DNA of 64,000 nucleotides, taken from contig NZ_JAAVLX010000009.1 in assembly GCF_013114825.1 (NCBI RefSeq), forward strand, positions 62,001-126,000. The letters are read 5' to 3'. The position numbers were made by a program, and so were the translations under genes. The notes below the pieces were generated by a model. It saw nothing but the letters and a program-made list of their open reading frames with translations. It made no database searches and was not told the DNA's origin. Positions within the stretch are counted from its first letter, which is position 1, and the number at the start of each line of letters is the position of its first letter. The DNA comes from Bradyrhizobium australiense. Lineage in GTDB: Bacteria; Pseudomonadota; Alphaproteobacteria; Rhizobiales; Xanthobacteraceae. Of the stretch, positions 18,005-25,483 are shown piece after piece.

Positions 18005-18121
18005 GCTCCGGGTCACGAGCGTCGCCCTCTGCAATAGACGGCTGCTCGTCAACTTCCGCTATGCCCCGTTCACGACCGACGTCGTGTGGCGGTGCAATAC
18101 GTCGCTCTGGGCCAATTTCAG
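18005..18121 (+). repeat. Direct repeat, copy 2
   Basis: Second copy of the repeat at 16735-16850, in the same orientation and about 1.27 kb apart. It begins 32 bases after the nitronate monooxygenase stop. No transposase is associated with it. Confidence 0.8.
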
Positions 18122-18188
18122 ACAAACTTTGCTGAAGAGCCTTCAGGAGAAGCTCATCAAAATCAGCCAAGGTCGTACGCTACAGCCG

Positions 18189-18345
18189 CTACGGACCGCC
18201 TCGCCACGCGGTCAGGCGCGGGATCCAACGCGGCACATTGATGCGGAACGCATCGTATTCCGCCCCGAATGACTTTTTGAGCCTCGGCTCTTCGTAACCC
18301 ACGACAAACAGGTGGCAAACGAGGTAGAAGAGCGCCGTAGGCGCT
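18189..18345 (-). pseudogene. Isoprenylcysteine methyltransferase-like protein, C-terminal remnant
   Basis: A minus-strand frame ending at TAG 18189 reads LFYLVCHLFVVGYEEP, then KSFGAEYDAF, then VPRWIPRLTAW. This is the conserved C-terminus of the membrane-bound ICMT/PEMT methyltransferase family (last helix, YEEP..L...FG.EY..Y...VPRW.PR). The rest of the gene and its start are absent, so only about 50 residues survive. It is clearly a fragment. Confidence 0.65.
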
Positions 18346-18472
18346 CGCGCAGCCCGTTGTAGTTCTCGCCATTACAAGCACGGGCGGTACACCGAAGAGG
18401 TTCAGGCGACTCGGCGTTAGTTGCCAGAGGCTCCTTTACGATATTAGGTAAAGCAACCTGAAATGTGTACTT

Positions 18473-18757
18473 TCAGCAGCTCGATAGGTCGCAGACTTCC
18501 AATACCCTCAAGGATTTTTCTAAAACACAGTTAGAAAACTCACTACTGCCAACGCAGTCATCGATCGCTTTGTTAGTTTGATCTGCCATACAGTTTGAGT
18601 ATTTGCCCTTGTCTTCCCCGAATTTCTGCCGAAATTTAGCTAGGCAGGATTTGCTCGCTCTTTCAGTCTGCGCGATCCACTTGTCACGATCGATAGGCAC
18701 CGCCTGAGCAAGAAGCGTCGACCCAAGCAACATCGCGATGGCCAAAGCATATCGCAT
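18473..18757 (-). CDS. Small secreted cysteine-rich protein (94 aa)
   Basis: A signal peptide (MRYALAIAMLLGSTLLAQA) is followed by a mature part of about 75 residues containing six cysteines (SCLAKF, SNCMAD, DDCVG, SNCVLE, VCDLSSC). These suggest three disulfides in the periplasm. The family was not recognised. It is isolated, with no partner within 800 bases on its strand. Confidence 0.65.
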   Translation of the reverse strand: MRYALAIAMLLGSTLLAQAVPIDRDKWIAQTERASKSCLAKFRQKFGEDKGKYSNCMADQTNKAIDDCVGSSEFSNCVLEKSLRVLEVCDLSSC

Positions 18758-19625
18758 GTTCTTATCTCCGCCGGATAAATCGGACGGTACATGAAAACGC
18801 TGGACGGCACTCTATTTAGGCGCATCCTAGACTGCTCCGCACCGCAGAGCGCCCATACCCGCTTAGTTTCTCGCGCAGGTGGCCAGAGTCCGTTGTGGGT
18901 CATGCGCGACCGATCCAGGCGGTCCTGCCTGCCATTTGAGGTCCGCTTTGACCTGAGAGCGACCTGATTGTTGCGCGCACACGAAATGACGCGAGTCGAC
19001 ATTGCGGGATTTCTGGGAAGCCTGGAACAAGCGCATGCTGGCATTTCCCCAGCGAGCTTTGCACGCGGCTCGATATGTACGCGTATCCACCGCTCGCCAT
19101 CGATCCTCTTACCCGAACATTCCGATCGCTGGCGTCCGCTAGGCCGGTTATGTCGGCGGACAGTCCCTCCCCCACCTCCCTTCCTCCATCAAGGGGTTAC
19201 GGCAAATGATCGGAGAAGCTACGGCCGCAACCCACGTTTTGAACGTCGTCGACGCGGCGGAAGGGATTTATGGGCGCGCTCTCTCAAGAACTTTCACAAT
19301 CTTGGAAGCAGACGCGCGCGAGCCGCTGCTGCAGGAATGCCCGTGGTGCCAGCGGTCGCGGCCAGCATCAAGGCCACAGCGAAAAGCATCTGCTTCATTC
19401 CCAGTCCTCCCCATTGGTTGTGGTGCGCACAACCACAGGGAGAGCCCGCCGGTTCACGCTGGCGGGCTCCACCAAAAAATCTTCACGTTCTGTTAACTTC
19501 CAAACAGACGTTGCCGGTTTTTCCCACTTAAATATCGGCGTTTCGGACACGAATCAGTATTTGCCTTCGCCCGGCGTTCAGCTACGGCCCCGGGGCTTTA
19601 GCCCCGCAAGTCGGAGGTTGGTGTC
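18758..19625. other. Gene-poor interval
   Basis: No coding region is supported. A strong 9-bp GC-rich stem (GAGCCCGCC/GGCGGGCTC) occurs at 19442-19469, followed by an A-run rather than a T-run, so it is not a plus-strand intrinsic terminator. The interval resembles decayed sequence. Confidence 0.3.
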
Positions 19626-19736
19626 ATGCAGCATCGCCGATCCTTTATGACACGCGAGACGGTTCTAGTTGACGTCTCGATAGCATGGACCATTACCGTT
19701 CTTGCGGGACTGCTGTTGCAGCTCTTCGGAGTGTAG
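19626..19736 (+). CDS. Small single-span membrane protein (36 aa)
   Basis: CGGAGG lies about 8 bases before the ATG. The product starts MQHRRSFMTRETVLVD and ends in a hydrophobic helix (IAWTITVLAGLLLQLFGV). Its size and layout match other small membrane peptides of this group. No function is known. Confidence 0.4.
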   Translation: MQHRRSFMTRETVLVDVSIAWTITVLAGLLLQLFGV

Positions 19737-19900
19737 GACCGCCTTTCACGCCAGAGCGAAAGAGGCCGCCAACCGGAGGCGGGTAGACCAGCGCTAAGCC
19801 CTGCGCAGAAACGGCGGGCCCTTTCACAAATGGAGGTCTGGTTTTTTCGTCTTGGAAATCGGCTCCGATGACGTAGCGGGCTCGTGTGACCTCCATGAGG

Positions 19901-20020
19901 TCAGCTCCCCAGGGAGCCGAACGGGGGCGGTCTCGACCTGAATGCAAGCTCAATGCATCCCGCCAGCACCAACAGGCCTCCCGCAATCATCAGCCAAGCG
20001 AGCAATTCCAATAATGGCAT
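19901..20020 (-). CDS. Small single-span membrane protein (39 aa)
   Basis: GGGAG precedes the ATG by about 6 bases. The product, starting MPLLELLAWLMIAGGLLVLA, is an N-terminal hydrophobic helix with a short basic and Pro-rich tail (FRSRPPPFGSLGS). No homologue comes to mind. Confidence 0.4.
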   Translation of the reverse strand: MPLLELLAWLMIAGGLLVLAGCIELAFRSRPPPFGSLGS

Positions 20021-20069
20021 TGCGGTCTCCCGCATTCATATGGCGGTGCCATAGATTGTTACAAAGCAC

Positions 20070-20279
20070 TCACTCCGCACTGACCGACAAAATTGCGTCG
20101 AGATAGTCGCAATGAACGGATATTGGTGACTTGTTTCCGTCGAGCAGGACGCGGGCGCAATTTACGTAGACGCTGCTCCGGCCGACGATAGTGCCCGTCT
20201 TGTCAGCAAGTCGCGGACAGCGTGTTGCGCTGAGTGCGCTTATTTGAACGCGATCCCCAATCGAAAATTCTGACTTCAT
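20070..20279 (-). CDS. Small KOW/SH3-like hypothetical protein (69 aa)
   Basis: The sequence starts MKSEFSIGDRVQISALS and contains KTGTIVGRS, the pattern of a small beta-barrel with a G.RV.I...G.I...... hairpin. The C-terminus (CDYLDAILSVSAE) fits lineage-specific Bradyrhizobium proteins. The function is unknown. Confidence 0.55.
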   Translation of the reverse strand: MKSEFSIGDRVQISALSATRCPRLADKTGTIVGRSSVYVNCARVLLDGNKSPISVHCDYLDAILSVSAE

Positions 20280-20355
20280 GATACCAGTCCAGAGTGCATG
20301 GGATCGAGCGTAGAGCTTGATCGGTGCGGCTGCTTTCCAGAATCGCTTGGTCGGT

Positions 20356-20571
20356 TCAGTCCAGACAAAGCCAACCTGACTTGTTTAAGTTTTTAGTTAA
20401 AGGGCGGGGCTGACTACACCGTTCACCGGAGAGGATTCGCGCTTCACGCTGGCGGGCCTCTTTCACCGCCCGAGCGGCAAACCACGTTTCCGCGGCATCC
20501 TCATTTGCGAATACCTTGTGCTCGGCGTCGCCGACCTGCTTGCTCGTGTTGACGTGGACAGAAACGGTCAT
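20356..20571 (-). pseudogene. Cassette gene B, truncated copy
   Basis: The frame starts MTVSVHVNTSKQVGDAEH, then KVFANEDAAETWFA, the conserved N-terminus of a small Bradyrhizobium protein that normally ends ENDPEGVAFEYEVLE. Here the sequence switches after ETWFA to an unrelated ARAVKEARQREARI tail. The start overlaps the stop of the gene A remnant as ATGA. The copy at 23210-23588 keeps the opposite part (the normal C-terminus). Confidence 0.55.
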
Positions 20572-20660
20572 TGGTCTCTCTTCAGCTTTCGCTTGCCCCA
20601 ATGATGGCCCTTGCGATCGGGATTAAAGACTCGTTCGACGTGACGGTTCAACGCCCGCAT
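20568..20660 (-). pseudogene. Cassette gene A, C-terminal remnant
   Basis: About 30 codons reading MRALNRHVERVFNPDRKGHH, then WGKRKLKRDQ and TGA. This is the C-terminus of a small lineage-specific protein whose more complete copy lies at 23210-23588 (there preceded by GGPTMFARIGV). Upstream sequence no longer matches, so the gene is truncated. Its TGA overlaps the ATG of the gene B remnant, which preserves the ancestral A-B operon junction. Confidence 0.6.
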
Positions 20661-20958
20661 TTCGTTACCCCAAGCGTGACCCCGGAGCCAATTTCACCCG
20701 CCCTGGCGGCGGGAGCGGACCTCCCGTGGTTCTCGAAGTACCACGCTGTGTTTGCGGATCGTGATTTTTGACCAGAGCGCAAGCGAGTTGCGCAACAAGC
20801 GCAGGTTCGCTGCCGACGATGCGGCAAACCACCACCTCGATTTCGGTTTGTTTCGGCGTACCCTCTTGATGATTGGGCGAACTCGTCGCGGCCACGACGG
20901 GCCGAGGCTTGAAGAATTCGCCGGGTTGCCTTGCATAGCAGGATAGCTGGAGGTAACG

Positions 20959-21078
20959 ATGGATTTCACGGACAGGCGCCTCTGGTACGGTGTGGTAGCC
21001 GTCATCGTGGTATTGCTCGTGATCGGGTATGCGGCTGGGTGGTTTGGCGGAACACCCCCACCAGCGCCTCAGAAGTGA
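20959..21078 (+). CDS. Small single-span membrane protein (39 aa)
   Basis: GGAGGT lies 5 bases before the ATG. The product starts MDFTDRRLWYG and has one helix (VVAVIVVLLVIGYAAGWF) and a Pro-rich tail. Close relatives with a YAAGWFGG..P.PAP end are common small proteins in this lineage. No function is known. Confidence 0.55.
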   Translation: MDFTDRRLWYGVVAVIVVLLVIGYAAGWFGGTPPPAPQK

Positions 21079-21114
21079 GAAGATCACTCATCTGATCCAC
21101 CCAGATCGGATTGA

Positions 21115-21374
21115 TCACTCCTCTGACCACCCTTGGCAGACATACCCCCACTTGCCGGCCGGCATCTTGTCCCAATTGAAATCCAGCCTGACGTCGGCGC
21201 CGCGCTTGCCGCAGGCCTTACAGACGAACTGCGGCTCGATGTCGGACAGCCGAGCATCATCGGACCAGCGATCGGCGGACAGGGTGGTGGAGTGGCTACA
21301 ATGGTAGTCGCCGCCAGAAGACGGACACCGCTGGACTCGCGCATCTTGCCAAAAGTGATTTTCTGGGGCCGCAC
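21115..21374 (-). pseudogene. Zinc-ribbon protein gene, frameshifted copy
   Basis: This is a paralog of the gene at 2950-3189. The 5' part reads QKITFGKMRESSGV; after a one-base shift near 21310 the other frame gives GDYHCSHSTTLSADRW, RLSDIEPQFVCKACGKRGAD and RLDF. All zinc-ligand positions survive but no single frame spans them. The family C-terminus is also extended by about 15 residues. Confidence 0.7.
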
Positions 21375-21381
21375 TTAGAGC

Positions 21382-21546
21382 TCAGGCTGCACGCGTAGCC
21401 GTTGGATCGGGTCCTAGACTCCGTAGAGCGGCGTAGAGCGTTTGCCGCGCCCATGTGCTCGATTTGCAGCCGGCGCGCTCAGCGGCCTCCGCAACGAGTC
21501 CTAGAGCCCTTTCAGGCATGATGATCTGAAGAGGCTTGCTGCTCAT
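21382..21546 (-). CDS. Ribbon-helix-helix-like small protein (54 aa)
   Basis: The product starts MSSKPLQIIMPERALGLVAE and contains STWARQTLYAALRSLG. A short N-terminal strand followed by two helices is the layout of ribbon-helix-helix DNA-binding proteins. It lies 38 bases downstream of the primase C-terminal remnant on the same strand, a common phage arrangement. The identification is by layout only. Confidence 0.5.
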   Translation of the reverse strand: MSSKPLQIIMPERALGLVAEAAERAGCKSSTWARQTLYAALRSLGPDPTATRAA

Positions 21547-21583
21547 CAGTTGCCCGCCTCAACTTCGCTGACCGGACGAGGAG

Positions 21584-21985
21584 CTAGGCGCCGGCTAACG
21601 ATGCCCGGCCTGTGATTGGTGTTACCGGTGTCGCCGGGGTCGGTAACAGGTTCGTCGTCAAATTCTGGTGCAGCATCAAAGGTCTGAGTTTTGCTGTTAC
21701 CGGTGTGATCGGTGTTACCGGTGGAACGGGCTCAACCCAGTAACGGTTACCGCCAACTTTATGCACCTCTCCCGCCTTCGCCATCTTCATCAACAGGCGA
21801 CGGACATTCCCTCCTGGTTCACCGGGTGCCGCGGCGATCTCGGCAGGCTTCATTGGTGAGCCGTGGTCCTCCAGCGCGGCAATGATCTTGTTGCGCTCGC
21901 CGGATCGACGAACGTCAGCGGCCTCGCCGATTATGGACCACGAGCCGCCAGCGAAGAGCAGCGCGGTTTCCTTCGGCGAATGAGA
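21584..21985 (-). pseudogene. Phage primase/helicase-type protein, C-terminal remnant
   Basis: An open frame without a start reads FAGGSWSIIGEAADVRRS, then ERNKIIAALEDHGSPMKPAE and GNVRRLLMKMAKAGEVHKVG. This is the winged-helix tail found at the end of phage AAA/primase proteins in this lineage. A TGA at 21986 closes the frame upstream, so the catalytic domains are gone. The C-terminus carries repeated PVTPIT-like motifs. Confidence 0.5.
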
Positions 21986-22159
21986 TCACCCATTCGATGT
22001 GCGGATATCCTTAGCCTGTCCCATGGCTGTGTGATTTACTCATTTGTCTTTGCGGGAAACCGGCAGAGTCCAAATGTCTAGACCGCTGCTTGTGATACCA
22101 AGAGGGACACTTCCGATCTCCCTTTTTATTGCACGAGAACTTTCAGACAGGAGCGATAA

Positions 22160-22543
22160 ATGGTTGAGAACGTGGAAAAATGCGGCTCCGTTACCATTAG
22201 ATATCCCAGCGCGTGCGCGTATTCCTGCATTTGCGGTTCGTGGGGATGCATGTGGCAGGTGAAGTGTGACGGCACGGTATTTACAGGGACTGGTTTTAGC
22301 CCGCCGAAGCCTCCAAAGAACCCGCATGTGACGCTCGCCGGAGATTTAGTGGCGTGTGCGGAAGCCCTTCAAAATGCGTGGAAACGCCGCGTCATAGTCC
22401 CGAAGGAGTTGCGCGGGAATAAAATTCGAAAACGCACCATCAAAGGCACGCCCGAGGAGATTGCCGATGCTCTTGGCCTTGAGCTCGGGTCAAAACTCAA
22501 GAGTGCCCGACCAAAACGGCAAGAGGTGAAAATCGGGGTTTAG
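22160..22543 (+). CDS. Hypothetical protein with N-terminal Cys cluster (127 aa)
   Basis: AGGAGCG lies 5 bases before the ATG. The N-terminal 40 residues hold six cysteines (EKCGS, SACAYSCICGSWGCMW, KCDG), possibly a metal or disulfide knot. The middle is Pro-rich and the last 60 residues are basic and helical (ALQNAWKRRVIV, KIRKRTIKGTPEEIADALGL). It was not recognised. It is surrounded by decayed genes but its own frame is clean. Confidence 0.5.
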   Translation: MVENVEKCGSVTIRYPSACAYSCICGSWGCMWQVKCDGTVFTGTGFSPPKPPKNPHVTLAGDLVACAEALQNAWKRRVIVPKELRGNKIRKRTIKGTPEEIADALGLELGSKLKSARPKRQEVKIGV

Positions 22544-22587
22544 CTTTGCATGCTTCGTTGCAAGGCTGCGCCTCGCTCGCGCATCGC

Positions 22588-23213
22588 TCAATCTCGCTTA
22601 ATGCGCCCTAGATATTCGGCGCAGATCGCGGCGAGCGCATTGCCTTGCGGCGATTTATTCGGGTTGTTCGCATCGCGCGGCGTGGTCGCCCTGGCGATTG
22701 GAATGAACGTCATGTCGCGATAGGGCGACCGATCGCCTTCCGGCAATTCCGGCTCGAGCTCGGAAACGCCGACGGAAAGCTTGATAGCTCGTTCTCACTG
22801 CTGCCGGTCAGCGCGATGTTAAATTCGACATCGACGAGATCGGATAGTTCGAGTCGCAAGGTCTCCTCGTCCTAATCGCTGGCATCCGTGAGCCGATTGT
22901 CGGCGATGACGTAGGCGCGCTTTTGCTGCTCGGTCCATCCGAGCGCGACGATGACCGGAACCTCGGTAAACCCCAGCAGTTTGCCGGCGGCCAATCGGCC
23001 GTGCCCGGCGAGCACCGTGCCGTCATCGGCCGCCAATATCGGCATGGTCCAGCCCCATTGCCGGATCGACGCCGCGATCTGCTCGATTTGCTCGGGCGCG
23101 TGCCGGCGCGAATTGCGCTCATATGGCCGCAAGCGATCGATGGGCCATGTTTCCACGGCGAACGCTACGATCAACAGCATGGCAATGGCGGTGCGCCGGC
23201 CAATGCGGTTCAT
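22588..23213 (-). pseudogene. ParB/Srx-domain protein gene, nonsense and frameshift
   Basis: Residues after VETWPIDRLRPYERNSR read EQIAASIRQWGWTMPILAA, VLAGHGRLAAGKLLG and VPVIVALGWTEQQKRAYVIA. This is the ParB/sulfiredoxin-like fold of phage-associated ParB proteins. The frame then meets TAG where DASD-W-DEETLRLEL would be expected, continues as DEETLRLELSDLVDVEFNIA, and shifts frame before SVGVSELEPELPEGDRSPY. ATG 23213 overlaps the preceding remnant's stop (ATGA). The gene is dead. Confidence 0.6.
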
Positions 23214-23588
23214 TCCAGAACCTCATACTCGAAAACAACGCCCTCCGGATCGTTTTCCTCGAACCATTTCTCCGCGGCATCCAGATTGGCAAACACCTTG
23301 ATGTGGCCGACCCCAGTGCGGCTCTTTTCCCTTCGGATTGAACTCGCGAACATGCTGCCGGTTTAGCGCGCGCATGACGCCGATCCTGGCGAACATGGTC
23401 GGGCCGCCGAGTTCGACGACGAGCAGCAGGGCTTCCGCCGCGGCTTGCCATGCCGGTAGGCGACGTTCCTTAGGAGACAGGTTCAGCATGTAGGTTGCTG
23501 CGTCCCGGAAGTAGACGAGCGTCCGCCCGTCCGGCAGCTCGATGGACTCGTCAAACTCACGGCTCCAGCCCGATCTGTGCTCTGCCAT
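23210..23588 (-). pseudogene. Fused remnant of cassette genes A and B
   Basis: From ATG 23588 the frame reads MAEHRSGWSREFDESIELPD, FRDAATYML, GGPTMFARIGVMRALNRQHV and KEPHWG, which is gene A minus its last dozen residues. The sequence then jumps out of frame into gene B: GHIKVFANLDAAEKWFEEND, then GVVFEYEVLE and TGA at 23210. An internal deletion removed the A-B junction that the copy near 20568 still keeps. Confidence 0.6.
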
Positions 23589-23909
23589 TTCCTCGCCCCG
23601 GGACATCCAAACCGAGGCGACCGGGGCGGGGCAAGGGCTGCGCCAGATCAGGTGCGCCTAGCCATCGTGAATTAAGATAAGCGCATTTCAAGAACAGATT
23701 GCAGGACGGAACGAGATTCTCTTTCCGCGGGAGCCTGGATTTAACCGTTACTGTGAGCGCCCGGGCATCGCACGCTTTTTGCCGTTTTATCCCGGTAGGA
23801 TGACTCGGCACTCGTAAGGGTCCATCTTGAGTAGGGACGGCTCTGGCGCCCCCACAGCCCCCAAGCCCCGCGCCAGGGCCGTCTTATCAGGCGCCCATGC
23901 TCGCATAGG

Positions 23910-24051
23910 GAAGCTCGGTCGAACGTCGGCGCCACGCTTGCCGCACGCCTTACAGCGCGATCGAGTGGCCGCAACGGTAGTCGCCGCAGAACACAACGAC
24001 GCCCAACACGCCAGACCCGCGCATCTCTCCGAACGTGATTTTCTGGGGCCG
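23910..24051 (-). pseudogene. Zinc-ribbon protein gene, internally deleted copy
   Basis: This third copy starts QKITFGEMRGSGV, continues VVVFCGDYRCGHSIAL, then hits TAA. In a shifted frame CKACGKRGADVRPSF follows immediately. Relative to 2950-3189 about 60 bases between the two zinc half-sites are missing. It cannot make the normal protein. Confidence 0.65.
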
Positions 24052-24380
24052 CTACATCGCTTGATGTTTGCAGTAGCCGGCCTCCGGATAAAGTCATTCA
24101 AAAGACGAGAGTCGCCCTGCTCTGCCCGTAGTTGAGACCGTGGGTTTGTAATTCTGCATGGTAAATTTGCCAATGATTTCAATCGTGTTGACCGGACACC
24201 CCTTCCGCCAGTATGATGTTCTCCGTTGTTCGCGATCGTTCGGAACGCACAGCAATTTTAGCGTCTTGCCCGGAAAGCCTGTACTTAATCGTTCGCAGGT
24301 GTTCCTCCTGATCAGCGCCGAAACCGCAGCTTGGCACCGTGGGTTCGGCGGACGGTTTTGGACCTGAGGGCCCGCCATCT

Positions 24381-24420
24381 AAAATACGGCCCCAGCGGGC
24401 TCGAGCGACTGGGGCCGTAG
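24381..24420 (-). terminator. Possible intrinsic terminator
   Basis: A 9-bp perfect stem (CGGCCCCAG/CTGGGGCCG) with a 13-base loop is followed on the minus strand by TATTTT. It lies about 120 bases past the stop of the Lys-rich secreted protein gene. Confidence 0.5.
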
Positions 24421-24539
24421 GTGAAGCGTCTCCTGTGCCGAAGTCTTCGGCACATCGTTGTAGCAGCTGGCAGATTACGTCGTACCTGCTCTTTAGGTGT
24501 GCAATCGGATCTTTTGAGGTACCCGATCACGCGGACTCG

Positions 24540-24758
24540 TTAATATGCCTTCTTCGCCTTCTTTTTCTTTTTGCCTTTGGCCGTAGCCTTTGCCATCGCG
24601 GCCCTTGGGCTTGTGGTGGCCGTCGGCGCGGTTGCATCGGAGCCTGACTTCGCAGCTGCACCACCGCCGGTGCCGCTGGCGCCGCCAGTTTGTGCTATGC
24701 CGCCGGCTGCTGACAGTGCCAGCGCTATTGCGGCCACGGGAATGATCAATGCGCGCAT
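24540..24758 (-). CDS. Secreted Lys/Ala-rich protein (72 aa)
   Basis: A signal peptide (MRALIIPVAAIALALSAAGG) leads to a low-complexity mature part rich in Gly, Ala and Thr. It ends in a strongly basic tail (KATAKGKKKKKAKKAY). GAGGGGAG precedes the ATG at 24758. The tail suggests an anionic partner such as the outer membrane or DNA, which is speculation. The gene is isolated. Confidence 0.55.
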   Translation of the reverse strand: MRALIIPVAAIALALSAAGGIAQTGGASGTGGGAAAKSGSDATAPTATTSPRAAMAKATAKGKKKKKAKKAY

Positions 24759-24878
24759 TGTAAATCTCCCCTCAAACGAGTTCCGGTCCGGAAAGACCGT
24801 CCGTTCTAACCGAGTTGAACCGTCCAAGTTCCGCGACGGACGCCAAAGAAGAGACCGCCGGTGTGAACCGGCGGCACG

Positions 24879-24913
24879 AAAAAAGGCCGCCGCTGGATTG
24901 AGACAGCGACGGC
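24879..24913 (-). terminator. Intrinsic terminator, minus strand
   Basis: Read on the minus strand, GCCGTCGCTG pairs with CAGCGGCGGC across an 8-base loop and is followed by TTTTTT. This fits a rho-independent terminator for transcripts coming from the LuxR-remnant/pat side. Confidence 0.7.
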
Positions 24914-25095
24914 TCTCCTCATTACTTCCGCGGTCTGATGACCTCCGCGATTGGTCAATTCTCTAAGCGGCCCGGGGTTAAGGACTTGTGGCCACCAACT
25001 GCGACGGCGGCCCTAATGCTCGAATTTAGAGAGGAAGCGCAACCGGGTAGGTCGTAAAGAACCTGGTCGCCTCGACTTTGTCGTAGGCCAGACGA

Positions 25096-25456
25096 TTATT
25101 CTTGGTCACCACTCGGCAGAGCCAAGCCAGTCAACAAGCGCCCAAGGTTCACCTGTCGCGTCGTTCCGGTCTTTGCGAATACTTCTTTCAGCTGACTCCT
25201 CACGGTCTCAACGCCCACATTCTGCCGACTTGCGATTTCTTTCTAAGGTCTTCGCCTCGGCTATGGCTCGAGCAACTTTTGCCTCTGCAGTTGTCTGGTC
25301 GAACAAACCTTGAAGCAGTTCAGCTGAAGGACTCGCTGTTCTGTCCACGGGGGTGGCAATGATGAGATTCGAAGCCATAGAAAAGGTATCCTTTGCGGCC
25401 CGCCGCACTGGAAAGACGTGAATCACCATGGCCGAGCTTTGCTCTGTGGCTGGCAT
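25096..25456 (-). pseudogene. LuxR-family regulator, C-terminal remnant
   Basis: The visible frame reads MVIHVFPVRRAA, then SAELLQGLFDQTTAEAKVA. After a one-base insertion in TTAGAAAGAAATC near 25240 it continues EIASRQNVGVETVRSQLKEV, then FAKTGTTRQVNLGRLLTGLA. That is the LuxR/GerE DNA-binding helix-turn-helix with its preceding linker. The long N-terminal sensor part of such regulators (usually about 250 residues) is absent. Confidence 0.65.
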
Positions 25457-25483
25457 AATAGCTGTTGCTCTGGCTCTTGTGCA

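Noticed and set aside
19442..19469. Strong GC-rich hairpin as an intrinsic terminator
   Set aside because: The stem is followed by an A-run on the plus strand, and on the minus strand the T-run comes before the stem, so neither strand has the terminator layout.
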